Source of the DNA: Chalara sp. BL73
Taxonomy: Eukaryota > Ascomycota > Leotiomycetes > Helotiales
NCBI GenBank assembly: GCA_918026815.1
Contig: CAKJVC010000095.1
Span: forward strand, 248,001-312,000
Reading direction: 5' to 3'
Length of the DNA: 64,000 bases
Both the position numbers and the translations under genes were made by a program. Numbering within the stretch: position 1 is the stretch's first letter; each line of letters starts with the position of its first letter. Below are positions 1 to 11,262 of this stretch, in pieces. The notes under the pieces are model-generated. The model saw only the letters and a program-made list of their open reading frames with translations. It did not search any database and was not told the DNA's origin.

Positions 1-2333
1 TTGTGTATACATTGCAAAAAAGCGTACAAAGTGACAGGAGGCACCAAAATCATTCGGTCGCACCTTTTGATCGCTCACGATATCCATAGCGATTCTATGC
101 GCCAAACAAAGCTGAAAAAAGTCCGAGGAGCAATTGAAGATGCGATGGAAAAAGCTGCGAATTCAAGTAACGTTTTTGCAATTGTATTTCATCGTTTTGG
201 TGTTGTAGTTGATTGAATTTACTAAATTGAACTGATAATAGCGGGGTAAATCGAAAGGTTTTGCCAAGACTTTACCCCGCACTAGTCCTATTTCGTCACG
301 AAAACCACTTCAACACCACATACTAATTCCTTTACAATTGACTATGCTAATTTGTACTTTATTATAAAGGCTTATAAACGACGTCGAATTGCCTTAGAAT
401 CCGAAATTCCTTCAGACGAACTTCGAATCGATCCTCATGTTCTAGAAATACTAGTTGTTAAATGGGTAGCGGCTGCATCGATATTCTTGAATGTGGTGAA
501 GAGCAACGAATTCCGATCGATTTTACAATACCTCAATCCTCATGCGACAGCTTATCTCTCTACTACGGGCTATACAATAAAAAAATGGGTTGATCGCATG
601 TTAAAAAAGCAACAAAAAGCTCAATTAGAAAGAATTGCTCGTTGTCAGTCAAAGATTCATATTACAACTGACGCGTGGTCGTCACCTAACGGCATACCTA
701 CTTTGGTCATTATTTGCTACGGCATTTTCGACGGCAAATACGACCGCATTCTTCTTAGTTTGGATGAGATAATTGGTGCTTATACAGGCCGAAATCTTGC
801 TTTACACGTTGTTAAACGTTTAGAGGATTGGAAAGTATTTAATAGCCCTTATGGGCTCGGTTTTGTAGTAACTGACAACGCTTCGTCGATGGATGTTATG
901 ATGCGCGAGATGAGCGAAAGTAAAGTTTTTTCAACGCTTCTTTTTTTCTGTAAAATAATAGGCTTTCCTACTGACTTTTGCAGTTATTCATGAGAAATAC
1001 AGCAAAGATTGGGACCCTAAAATTCATCGAATTCGCTGCCAGGGTCATATTATTAACCTGGCTAGTCAGTCTTTCCTTCATACCGCCGCTGAGGATTCTA
1101 TCGACGATATTCTCGCTCCAGCCAACAACGCTTGTTGGAATGCTCTTAAAGAGGAGGAATTGAAAGAATGGAGAAGATTTGGGCCTATTGGTAAAGCTCA
1201 TAATAACGCTAATCTTATTGCGCGTTCTCCAGAACGTCTACAACAATTCAGAGCGATTTCTGGAGGGTGGGTGATTCGTCGTGATAACGTAACAAGGTAA
1301 GTTAAAACTGGTCAAGTACAATAGTTACTAATTGTTTCTATCTTCAATTAGGTGGCATTCTCTTTTGAGAACGATCAAATCGATTTTATCACCTTGTATT
1401 CGTGAAGCTTTACCTAAATTCTACAAAAAGCACCCCAGCGCGATTCCTCTTCCTGATCGAATTACCAGCGACGATTACGTTGAGCTAGAGCGTATTGTAG
1501 AGTTCCTTCAGCCTCTCGAAGACGCTACTTTATTTACGGAATCACACAAAGGTACTATAGAGAGATAGTTACCGAATTTGGAGTTCGTGATGGAGTGTTT
1601 TGAGAAAGGCAAGGAGCGCTATAAAGATCACGCTTTTCTTTCAGCGTCGATCAATTCAGGATGGGAAAAGCTTAATAAGTATTATATCCTTACAGATGAA
1701 TCTCTAGCTTACGCTCTTGGTGTTGTATTGGATCCTACTCAGAAATGGGCTTATTTCGAAGAAGCTTGGGCCGATCATCCACAGTGGTTAATTTCAATCA
1801 AGGAAAGGGTCGAGGATTATTGGAATGAAGAGTACAAAGATAAAGGTAAGTAGTTGAAGATTCCGGCGTTTATTACTAACTAATCCGTAATTATAGTCTC
1901 TCGTACTACGACAGCTCTTTCTAATTCTCTCGACGTTCAAGAGATCTCTCAAAACGCGTACCTTGCTCATTTACAAAAGCGTCGACGTTCACGCTCTCTA
2001 GCGCCAAAGGATGAGCTACAGGAATACCTTTCTTTCCCTGCAACCCAAATAGCTCTTGGCGATTCTTTCGACCCTCGTATTTAGTGGTTATCACAGCAAA
2101 AGAGATGGCCAAATCTATCCCAAATGGCTATTGATATTTTGGGAATACCTTCTATGTCGACCGACGCTGAAAGAGCGTTCTCTAGCGCAAAATTGACTAT
2201 TACGGATCGTCGTAATCGTCTTTCTATGGCCACTGTAGGTGCTTTGGAGAAGATCAAACAATGGATGGGCGTAGATCACCTTATCTACGAAGATCTTCTC
2301 AAGGATCAAGAGCTTGTAATAGAGCAAATTTAG
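1..2333 (+). pseudogene. hAT-family DNA transposase, decayed, 5' end outside window
   Basis: The stretch reads as a hAT transposase on the plus strand. At 1-200 there is a BED-type zinc finger (CIHC near the start, then IRSHL and a His). From about 352 come the core motifs ITTDAWSS and VVTDNAS, then the conserved RCQGHIINLA block. The hAT dimerisation domain lies at 2124-2330 (IPSMSTDAERAFSSAK). Introns are visible: about 923-988, 1299-1351 and 1846-1896, all GT..AG and frame-preserving. Two in-frame TAG codons interrupt it, at 1566-1568 and 2082-2084; the second sits where relatives read WWLSQ, so a CAG-to-TAG change is likely. A third break between the BED finger and the core (about 216-350) may be an intron. 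Cut-and-paste transposition is the family role; this copy is probably dead. Terminal inverted repeats were not found. Confidence 0.85.
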
Positions 2334-2694
2334 GTGAGTACTCGTGGCGTTTTAAAACGTGATACTAATTAGGAATAGCGTCATTTAGAGTTGGTGTCAT
2401 AGTATATCGCAGTATAGTATGATACAATATAAGATTGCAAATTTTGCTGTGATACGTATACAAATTTCAAATCTCATATTGCGTGGTGTATGGTATTGTA
2501 TTTTAGAGGTCGATATATCACGAGAATACTAACTCGATCACTGATTGAGTGAGCTGTATCAACACTACTAATGGACCAACTATCATGCTGGGTAGGTTTT
2601 CGTCATCGTGTGGTAAGTAGGCCGCGACGTGTCGAAGCCGAGAGTCAAGTTCAGCCAGATAAAGAGGGCCGTCAACATCGGGAGCCACGTCGGG
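2334..2694. other. AT-rich flank of the hAT element
   Basis: No credible gene is seen. The sequence right after the transposase is AT-rich, probably the 3' non-coding part of the hAT element; its terminal inverted repeat could not be identified because the other end is outside the window. Confidence 0.5.
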
Positions 2695-2897
2695 TGTAAG
2701 GTGCTGGAGTAGTGTGGCACAAATGAACTCATATTGATACGAAAACTAATCTCTACCCTTCTTAATACGTCCCGAGTCCTCTACTTATACCCTCCGAACC
2801 CCTGGCGACCCCCTACGTGTCCATACATGCCAAGTCTCAGTGCCTTTACTGAGCCTCCCTCATTGCCCTTTAGCACGTGACATCCTGGCGCCTAACA
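2695..2897 (-). mobile_element. Solo LTR, family A, with 5-bp target duplication
   Basis: On the minus strand the element starts TGTTAGGCGCCAGG at 2897 and ends CCTTACA at 2695, giving the TG..CA ends of an LTR. It is flanked by a perfect 5-bp direct repeat TCGGG (2690-2694 and 2898-2902), the mark of retroviral-type integration. A TATA-like box (TTATACCC on the plus strand near 2785) fits an LTR promoter. No internal gag-pol sequence is next to it, so it is a solo LTR left by LTR-LTR recombination. Related copies are at 56711-56927 and, in part, about 10018-10135. Confidence 0.8.
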
Positions 2898-3883
2898 TCG
2901 GGGATATTGGATGTCAATACATCCCAGTACTCTGGTAGCTTGGCCATATTGTAGAGAATCCAGTCTCTCCGCTGGTTTTGAGATAGCGGCTGTACTAGCT
3001 TATTCATTGACTGTCCAGAGAAAGTGCTAACATGGGGCCGAAGAGAAAAGCCTTCGACTCGCTGGAGCCCTTCTCCAGGCCGTTTGTAAATGTCATTGTG
3101 ATAGAGATTGAAAATGTCAGTCGAAAGAGAAAGTGAGTTCCTAAGACACAGCAGTGGCACAAAGAGGCACGAAGCATCTTTGAATGGAATGGTAATGTTG
3201 GAGGTAGGGTGAACGGTTCTAGCCCATATTTCATGCGAATATGACAAAAAGGTGTTCTTGTTCCACTTCCACAATTTACTTCAGATATAGCCCAGTTCGG
3301 CTAGATCTTGCTGAGAAAGGATTAGTATTTATTCACCATATGTTATCACTATGACCTCTTCCGGTAGAACTTAAAAGTAAAGTACAATACTAGTCCACTG
3401 CCGTGCCAACGGCAGCCGTTGATACATACCATCAAACTGCCGCAAATCTTATTGGCTAGGACATTCTTGAGTGCACCCAGCGCTCACTGCCTGTTCTAGT
3501 AGATGCCTCCCCGGGTGAAGTGGAGTAGAAATACACAAATGGAACAATTTGTAGAACTAAGATATGGACCCTTATCCCCATAAATGGGCCCAGGTTTGCT
3601 CTTACGCGGCGGTAAGCCCTGAAACATTGATACATGACGGACTTTCGGACTTTCTGACTTTGAGTCTTGCTAGTCCAGAGGTCCGCGTGATTTCCTAGGT
3701 CAGCTCAGCTATTGCGTCAGCTCAGCCGCTATGTTTACTAACAACCTAATCAGCACAATGTTAACCCGAGAGTGTTCATTTTGATTACTTACTCGTATCA
3801 ACTCTTGCAAATAGTAGAACGTCATTTCTGGTGTAAAGTGTAACATGTGGTGAACCTAATGGTGGCTCAAGTTGCAAGTAAAG
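2898..3883. other. No supported gene; anonymous intergenic DNA
   Basis: A 134-codon open frame on the minus strand (2870-3274) runs into the solo LTR and has no recognisable domain, so it is not called. Nothing else was recognised. Confidence 0.5.
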
Positions 3884-4013
3884 GGTCGGTTGAGGCCAGA
3901 TTTGGCTCAGCCAGCTCTGGATAGTTGATTCTATTATCCCTGCAATCAAATATTTATGCCCTATTCTACAACCTATTCTGTGATAATGTCACCTATAGAC
4001 ATTCCGCCCGACA
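3884..4013 (-). mobile_element. Degenerate copy of the 170-bp TGTCAAACGG element (family M)
   Basis: The stretch matches the reverse complement of the intact copies at 48991-49160 and 51609-51779 through GGCCAGATTTGGC, the segment around TAGTTGATTCTATT, and CCCTATTCTACAACC near 3960. The left terminus has decayed and the right end reads CCGCCCGACA instead of CCGTTTGACA. It lies directly downstream of the TRI12-like pump gene. Confidence 0.65.
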
Positions 4014-4147
4014 CAACCGGCCTTTTGCCCACTAGGCCCTCCACACTATCGATCGTTTCTAAAATCGAGAATGACTCTCCAGTGTGTGAGTATATCGACC
4101 CAGAAATGATATTATATTGGAAGGCCTTCGCAAGCCCATTACAACTA

Positions 4148-6261
4148 TTAAACGACCTTCTGCTGAGTCAAACTCACATGCTCAACCGTAGCATCCACAT
4201 GTTCAGTCATTAGATCTTTGACTCCCTTCAAGCAAGCAACCGCGACAATAGCCAGCACCACAAATGGAATGATCGATGCCCACGCAAGTCTATATGCGGC
4301 AGCATAGGCATGTTGACTAGCATTCATCGCCGCGCCAAGTATCTCAGTGTTAATTCCCGGTACTTCTGCAATTGCGGCAGGGCTTCCTGTCGCCATTGCT
4401 TTGAGCAACGCTCCGATTGAGGACGCGGGTAGCCCCGCCTTGACTGCTGCACCTCCCACACTGGACGCAAGGGTCGAAGTCAATTTGTTATTGATAATAA
4501 CATTGACAACAGCCGAGCCAAAGGCGCCACCAATGGCACGGGCAGAAAATGCGAGGCCGGTAGCGTTAGCTAGGAAGGCATGAGGGGCAGTGAACTGAAC
4601 GAGAGCAACAAGTAGGGTTAATGGACCAGCTTGTCCAAAGCCAGCTACAACCGTGTTAGTAGAATGGTGGAAATTTGTCAGTAAACTTACAGAGCACATT
4701 ATAACCGATCTGAGCGCGATTCATGCTGGGAGTGATGGTGGCGTAGCAAATACAACTTAACACGCATTAGCTTCGAAGATTGGAATCAAGGAGGTTGGTA
4801 ATTTACACGATCAGGAACAGGCCGAACGTAAATAGAAGCGGTACCTTCATGTCCTTATACTTTGTGGCATACCATCTGCACAGGTTAGTAAACGATATTT
4901 ACTTGGGGCAGTGATTGAGCATACGTAATTGGTAAGCAGGCAAATATGTTGACCAAGTTGAAACTTAATTGGCGGATAGATATTTTCCACGCAGAAGTTT
5001 CGAACCCCAAATTAAGCACAATCTGGGTAGTCACACTGTTAACCGCGCTGAAGAATATCCACCTGGTGCAGAGAAATTAGCTGTAGTGCTTCAGGAAAGG
5101 AATGCTCACTTACCCCTCAACAGCGAAAGCAAAGACAGAGAGTGCGAAGTTGGGACTTCCTTTGAAGAAGACATGGGCAACGAGACCGTCAGATCTGCCC
5201 AGCCATTCATACAAACAGAACAACAAAGTCAAACCGGCTCCAACACCGAGAGGAGCTGCCACGTGCACGTCGTGCCATTTGTAAGTTCCGCCAGCCCAGT
5301 CTAATGCCAAAAGCAATAGAGTAGTACCACCAATAAACAAAAACGATCCGATGGGATCCAGAGCCCAGAGGATAGACTTGATTGGCTGTTTTGCACGACC
5401 GCTAGGAGCTGGGTGGTAGAAGACCAGCAGCCCAAGTGAGGTTGCCAGGTGGAACGCGGCTTGCATCCAGAAGATTCCTCTCCATCCGTTGATATCTTTG
5501 TTGGTGAGACCTCCTCCTCCCAAGACTCCGATCCTGAAGCGACATATTAGAACTATCTCAATTAGGACCTGGGAAGAACTCACAGTCCGCCCAGAGAACC
5601 GGCCACGAAAGCGAATCCATTTGCTAAAGGGCGGTACTTCATAGGAAGTACTTCAGCTGGAATCGACTGAACAATAGACACTGTGCTCAGAGTAAAGCCA
5701 ATCAGTATGCCCCCGCCAATCAGAGTTGACATTGTCGCAGCCTTTGCTGATATTACCGCGCCAGCAAAAGCGACCAGAGGTGGGATAGATGCGAGGTATC
5801 GTCGATCCACGACGTCCGAGAGACGGCCTATAATTGGGGACAGCACGGACTGTATCAGAAGTGGTCCCTGAACATGTCAGTTGAAGATGCAAGGAATGTG
5901 GAGAAAGCGAGTGTGATAATTACTTGTATGATCCATCCGACGAGAGCCGGCTCACCGAGATCTCGGATGATAAATGCGATGACATTGCCTGCGGCGACGA
6001 CGACGAAGACCTGAGCCATAACACTTGATCTCTGTTAGCTATATTCTCGCCACTAAGAGATGGCGCTGAAAATATGGAGACATACGCAAAACATGACATG
6101 AAAACCACAACCCATGACCTCCAGCTCAACGAAATGTGAATGTCATCATCAGCTTGATGCCCAACATGATGCTCGGGGTCTTGTGTGGAAGAGGGTGAGG
6201 AATCAACCCCCACGACTTCAGCATTCTTTTCAGGAGCCTGCATTTCCTCCGCCGTCTTCAT
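4148..6261 (-). CDS. TRI12-like major facilitator efflux pump
   Basis: Eight exons read in frame to 584 residues: 6261-6086, 6029-5924, 5867-5584, 5533-5114, 5062-4925, 4875-4807, 4755-4691, 4644-4148. All introns are GT..AG and all phases agree. After a hydrophilic N-terminus there are about 14 membrane segments. Diagnostic stretches of the TRI12 (trichothecene/siderophore-type, DHA2-like) family are VLSPIIGRLSDVVDRR (motif A), NGWRGIFWMQAAFH, an RWYATKYKD-like loop, GFGQAGPLT, and the ATG-FSARAIGGAFG block near the C-terminus. The family exports small molecules such as secondary metabolites or iron chelators across the plasma membrane by proton antiport; the substrate here cannot be told. 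No biosynthetic cluster adjoins it. A decayed family-M element sits just beyond its stop codon. The gene looks intact. Confidence 0.9.
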
Positions 6262-7006
6262 GGCGACGACGATGAGAAAAAACCTCGGGCCGGTCCGAAA
6301 TTGGTATTCTGTGAGCTCGGGAACAAATGGGGGTATTGATCAAGGACTCAATTCATGACCAAAAAACAAACCAACAAACACAAAAGCATATAGATACAAC
6401 AATGCCGAACCAGCGACCTGTCCGGTGAGTTATATATATTTCATGACCCTCCCCCCTTCCCCCCGATCTGTCAGCATACCCTTCTCTAGTTTCACCCCCG
6501 GCAGCGAGATTGTGGTGGTTTGGTTGCGGGGTTAAGCAAATTCAATATCAAATTGGACTAACTGCGGGGACCAGGGTACAACGTGCCTACAGGGAGCAGA
6601 ATTGATTGCACTCGGCAGTTCGTCTGCACGAATGAGGCTGCTTTACGAATCGATTTGAGTTTTGGCTGACCAGGGACGATGCGGGGCTTGGCTTCAAAGG
6701 GCCCCCTGTGGCGCATGATGGGGGATTATTGTCATACGAAACAACCTCTGAAAGCGGCAGAGCTTAGGATATGAATCAACCTGACCAGAAGTTTTGCGCT
6801 TTTGCGCTTGCTTATATCTCCCGGGAGCAAAACAAATTCGCATTTAGTCAGCGGGGTAGGTACGCGTGCTCGAAAGTTGATCTTCCCGATTTAACCCCGC
6901 AATTTGCCATGCGACGGGATAGGCATATTTTCTCTATATAATCGAAAGAAACAATCCACCGCAGGCCTCGGCGCCAATACAGGAGATCAGAGCTCACGAG
7001 ATAGAC
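6262..7006. promoter_or_regulatory. Upstream region of the TRI12-like pump
   Basis: This 745-bp stretch lies between the pump start codon and the end of the rhodopsin-like relic. It holds C-rich runs near 6450 and a TATATATA-like sequence near 6430. No gene or known binding site was identified; it probably contains the pump promoter. Confidence 0.35.
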
Positions 7007-8528
7007 CTAAGCCTTCGATGCTCGTTCCAACTTTCTCCGGAGCCTTTGACGAATCGATGTATTGTTCCTCAGCGTGAGCTCCCTCTGATATGTAATACCA
7101 TCACTCGTCGGGACAATATGCTCCTCGCTCCCTCCCATGCCCCCGTTCGAAGCAGCGTTGACTGAATATCCGTTCTTGCGCACAGGTCGCGCAGCCTTAT
7201 TATCTTCGTTGCCATTCAGTGGCATCATTTGATGGCCGTAGCGTGTGTTGAAATGGCCTCGGCTTTTGCTGGAGTTTGTGAGGCGGTCACGGATAGTTTT
7301 GGCGAAGAGAGGATTCATTGTTTGAAAAGATATCTGTTAATAACGGGCGGCAAGTCTTGCAAGAAGCGTCTTACCAGGGACGGGGGTGCAGGTGACAATA
7401 GCATTGATCTCGATCATAGACCGTATGCTGATGGGAACACCGTCGCAAAATTGATCCTTTGACTCTGTAAGTATTTTGACAGTGTACAGACGGATAATGC
7501 TATAAAGCTTAAGATATGATCTACCAACCAGTTTGAGCTTTTGCAAATCTTGAAATGCAAGAGAAGCCTCCAATGCCGAATAGTGCAATTTTGCGCTGAC
7601 TGGTAGTGCCAGAATCCAGATATCAAGCAAGACATTGATAGCAGCAATAACTAGCACATCTAATTAGAGCGTGGCCAATAACAAGGTACAGAGGGATTCA
7701 TACACTAGAAATAGATTTCGGTGTTGATGCATGTTTTCTTGATAGCTCCGGAAAGATCCCGGTTGGCGTGTAAACGCAAACATTACAACATGGTCACCGT
7801 CTGGTTGCTGGCCCAAAAGAGACAAATGAAGATAATTGTTCCGTAGGAAGCTTTCCGAGGCCGACTATCAACCGTCGCTATCAACCACAACCATCAGTAT
7901 CAATGCTCGGTCTGGTAAGTGGTTTCCCAAATCGCATACCTAATCTTAAATAGAAGAATACAATAGATAACCTGACGATATCAGTGATGGTGTTGTAAGT
8001 GAGCTGAATTGCATAGATAAGCTAAGATATGTTCGTCAAAGTGCAGTGAACAGCATCTCAACACTACATTTCCAATACCTTGAGCAACTCGACCATGTCC
8101 GTATGTAACCCAATACCAAATCGGATGGCGTACAAAATCTCCAAAAAATAACCGCCTGTAAAAACCTGGCGAGCTAGTCAAATACATATGACACAGGAGT
8201 TAGAACATATACCAGTCCAGCAACCATAAGCCAATCATCAGCCCCCAATTTTCGAGCAAGCTTGATTCTACCAATGATCCGAAGAATGAGTGCGAGAGCC
8301 ATTAGTGTTCTGAGATCAGCAACTAATTTGCAAGACGAATACTTGATTCCTGGATATACCTCCAAAGAATGTCATACAAACAGACGCAACGATCAAGGTT
8401 GTCTGTTGGCCCTTGAACACGGGCTTTCGCCATGCTTGCCATGCTGCAAATCCAACTTGTGAGCCAATGTGAGGTTCAGAAACGATATGATATAGTCTTG
8501 AGAACAATAGAACAATAATAATATTCAA
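7007..8528 (-). pseudogene. Fungal rhodopsin-like (SAT4-type) membrane protein, probably decayed
   Basis: Segments in order on the minus strand match the fungal rhodopsin-like family of seven-helix integral membrane proteins: GRIKLARKLGADDWLMVAGL (about 8215-8300), RLSIVFFYLRLG (about 7930-7965), a CINTEIYF stretch near 7720, AAINVLLDIWILALPVS (about 7590-7650), DQFCDGVPISIRSMIEINA (about 7400-7460), then a basic hydrophilic tail to 7007. The best donor after FFGG (near 8360) and acceptor before TLMALAL (near 8310) do not keep frame. Other breaks occur near 8050-8180 and 7740-7860, and the conserved loop between the fifth and sixth helices is shortened. Function of the family is unknown; some members are linked to secondary metabolism. 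Splicing that I could not resolve is the alternative to decay. Confidence 0.6.
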
Positions 8529-9758
8529 CAGGCTAGATAAAATAGCAATAAGACTAATCCTTAGAGAATCAAACTTTGTAATTTATAGGTGCCTTTTTTA
8601 CACGTAGCCGAGGATAGTCGGCCCATTCTAGTCATGTGATCTCATATTCCTGACAGTCGACACCGATCACTGGAAAAAATGACGATCAACAGAGGCCGAT
8701 AAAATGAAAGCATTGTATTGAATATTGCATTTTGAGACTAACAGCTCAGAGCGGTGTCATATCGTTAAAAGACGAGGCTTGGAGTGTCGATCCCCGGCTA
8801 GAAGCCTTCATGGAAGGGCGATGGAATGTGCGCCGTGGAACGACACTGGCATGATCTTGTCTCCACAATCTTTCTAAACCTTGAGCCCAAGTCTCGAGAC
8901 GCTTGTCAATTGCACGGGAGACGCTTCATGGGACCCCTGGAGATCAAGGGGTTCGGGTAGGGGCCTGCCGCCCTCACCCAACCAGTGTTCCGGACTGGTC
9001 GCGTAGCACAGCGTCCATCCCGCGTGTCACAATTCGCTGGGGTCTAACCCCCAGTTCTCCAGCATTACCAACGAACTCTAAATCACGTTTCCGTCCCCTT
9101 TGGAACGCTACATCCCGATTTACCCCTTTCTGGGTCGATTTTTCGTCGGACGGCGGCTCGTTTTACCCTCGTATAAAGGAATTATTGCAACAGGCCAACG
9201 ATATATAAGGGGCTGCGTCAGGACGGAAGCAGCCGACTATGGAAGTTGTCCGCCCAAGGCCTGCTAACACTCAAATTATCGAACTCAATTCTACTTTCGT
9301 GTCTCGAACCCTATTCTGCAGCGGGGGCCGTCTTCGGCAAGTCGCTAATAGGCCCCTAGCCCCGTATGCTGTTTTTACGACAGATAATGTTAGGAATGCC
9401 CCATATCGACTACTGAGAGCCTATTCACTGCCCTTCGTCGTCTGCGTCATGTTGATGAGGAAAGTACCGTTTGGGTGGATGCCGTCTGCATTGATCGGAA
9501 CTCTGACAGCGAGAAGAATCATCAGCTTGCTCTGATAATGTAGAGAGGAACATGCTTGAAGCGCAAGAACAGTAACAGGATCTAACACGAAACCGAAACG
9601 TAGGATGAACGTAGTATATTCCGGCGTACACCGGTAGGCCGAAACCTTTTCGATGTATCGTCAATAGAATAGAATATATAAGTATGAGGTGGCTGAATAA
9701 TGATATTGTTGTGCTTCTGTACAGAGAGCACAAAGCTTATATGCAAATCAATCTCCTC
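8529..9758. other. No supported gene; GC-rich island near 8900-9200
   Basis: The stretch contains a compositional island (about 8890-9210) with higher GC than its surroundings and a 101-codon open frame with no recognised domain. It may be part of a retroelement or an old gene. Nothing else was recognised. Confidence 0.4.
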
Positions 9759-9941
9759 TGTCAGAAAGTGGATCTCTCAGCAAGAGAATCAGTTGGAGGA
9801 TCTGCGAGGGTATCACAGCGATAGAACACAGGCTTATTAGGTGTGTTACGGGCAATCTATTATCTACAGCGTAAGGTCGTAAATATATGGAGAAGAGATT
9901 TTCTGGCTCCTTGGCTTGCTTACGTAAGCCCATTCTTGAAA
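9759..9941 (-). mobile_element. Solo LTR, family B, decayed
   Basis: It matches the copy at 17793-17977 along its length: TGTCAGAAA start, GGATCTGCG.GGGTATCAC block, a purine-rich core, and the GGCTCCTTGG..TTACGTAAGCC block. The outer end has drifted (CTTGAAA for CTGACA). By the more conserved terminus (TGTCAGGAATCGGCTTACG in the other sense) the LTR points to the minus strand. No target duplication is visible. Confidence 0.65.
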
Positions 9942-10017
9942 ATACGCGCTGACGAGTGGATGTCACGGGTAGAACATCACGTGTCAAAAGATAATAAGGT
10001 GGCTCATTAGAGCTCTG

Positions 10018-10135
10018 GGTTTTAGCTCGTAAGGGGTCGCCAGAGGTACGGAGGGTATAAGTATGAGGTTTGGAACGTAGTAGAAAGTGTAGGGATTAGT
10101 CTTTGCATCAATAAGAGTTGATTCGTGCACACTCT
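10018..10135 (+). mobile_element. Partial LTR, family A
   Basis: The segment aligns with 56785-56900: GGGGTCGCCAGAGG, CGGAGGGTATAAGTA, an ACGTAGTA block and the ATTAGT..GC-TTAA stretch. It contains the putative TATAAGTA promoter box of the LTR. The TGTTA 5' end is missing. Confidence 0.6.
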
Positions 10136-10338
10136 CGATCTACCTCCCAGAGGTGCTCGTTTGCCCGCTGGCGGAATTCTTCCAGAAATATGAATTACAC
10201 GTCCTCTTTACCAAATCTGAATACAGTTGAACCACGGCTCTTTGGTTTTGAGTTAACATTGTCACCAGTGCGTTCTTCTCTCGCGACTAGTGAGGCGTGT
10301 GCTACGCATCGAGGCTCAACGCACGGGCCACTCGCTTC

Positions 10339-11262
10339 ATGGAGGCACCTCATGAGCGATACCAATGTCCACAACCTCAACCTTTTTCTCAGGCAATAGC
10401 GCTTTCTGAAGAGATTGCATCCCACGTAGCGAAGCTCTCATCTTCATCACCTTTTTCACCACTAATAACATTTAATCTCATCGTTATGGAGCTTTTACCT
10501 GCTTCCCAGGCTGGTCCGAATGACCCAGAGCATAAGCTCTCTGATCGACCCCTAGCTTTGCAGAACTGTTATGTTACTGAAATACTTGCATTCCCTCGTT
10601 CTCTTGCTGTGTGTCGAGGAGGAATTCTTTCCTGGAACGCTACTAGCTGGCTTGCCAGATTTCCAATCGGTCAGCTAGTTCTAAGGAAGATAGCTGACCA
10701 CTGTAACAATCACATGCTCCATGAAGATCAGATATGCGAATTCAAAGGGTCTACGATGAACGATGAACAGTTCTGTCAATGCCCCGACATACGGTTGCTA
10801 GTTGTCTTTCCTCGCATGAAAAAATCCTTTCTCAATGAAGAGGTGCAGAGAATTTGGACGGACAGGATTGTTTTACCATCCATATATCGTCACAACTCTT
10901 CCGACGTTCTTCAGCACCTTCCACCTAGCTATAGGACCATTCGCCTAAAGAGCCAGGCAATGAGGGAAGAGTTTCTACAAGACGTTGGCGATACGCCATG
11001 CTGTATTCGATTTCGATCAGACAACTTAGAAGCCATGTGGGAGGATATTATCAGTACAACTCAACAAGAAGGATTTGAGGAGTTTCGCGACGCCTTTCTC
11101 GTCGCGCTTGGGCAGTGGCATCCAACTTATTCAATCGATACATCTATTGACGGAGCTTGGAAAAGAGTGGCCAAGCTGTGGGACTTTGAGATGGATATGG
11201 CTTTCATTCCTCAGGAAACGCTGGAAATTCGGGTGGAAAGCCAGCTTAGGCTAGATGGCTAA
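10339..11262 (+). CDS. Hypothetical protein, unknown function
   Basis: A single open frame of about 307 codons from the first ATG; the frame stays open further upstream to 10297, so an upstream exon is possible. No membrane segment or signal peptide is seen. The middle and C-terminal parts (FLNEEVQRIWTDRIVLPSIY, then SDVLQHLPPSYRTIRLKS, and FRDAFLVALGQWHP) have the look of a conserved fungal domain in which an E/Q-rich helix is followed by a QH-P-SYR motif, but I cannot name it. There is no obvious frameshift within the called frame. The frame begins about 200 bp after a partial family-A LTR, so it could be a surviving fragment of a larger gene or of transposon cargo. Confidence 0.5.
   Translation: MEAPHERYQCPQPQPFSQAIALSEEIASHVAKLSSSSPFSPLITFNLIVMELLPASQAGPNDPEHKLSDRPLALQNCYVTEILAFPRSLAVCRGGILSWNATSWLARFPIGQLVLRKIADHCNNHMLHEDQICEFKGSTMNDEQFCQCPDIRLLVVFPRMKKSFLNEEVQRIWTDRIVLPSIYRHNSSDVLQHLPPSYRTIRLKSQAMREEFLQDVGDTPCCIRFRSDNLEAMWEDIISTTQQEGFEEFRDAFLVALGQWHPTYSIDTSIDGAWKRVAKLWDFEMDMAFIPQETLEIRVESQLRLDG

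Noticed and set aside
2870..3274. 134-codon minus-strand ORF
   Set aside because: It runs into the solo LTR, has no recognisable domain, and overlaps other open frames of equal quality.
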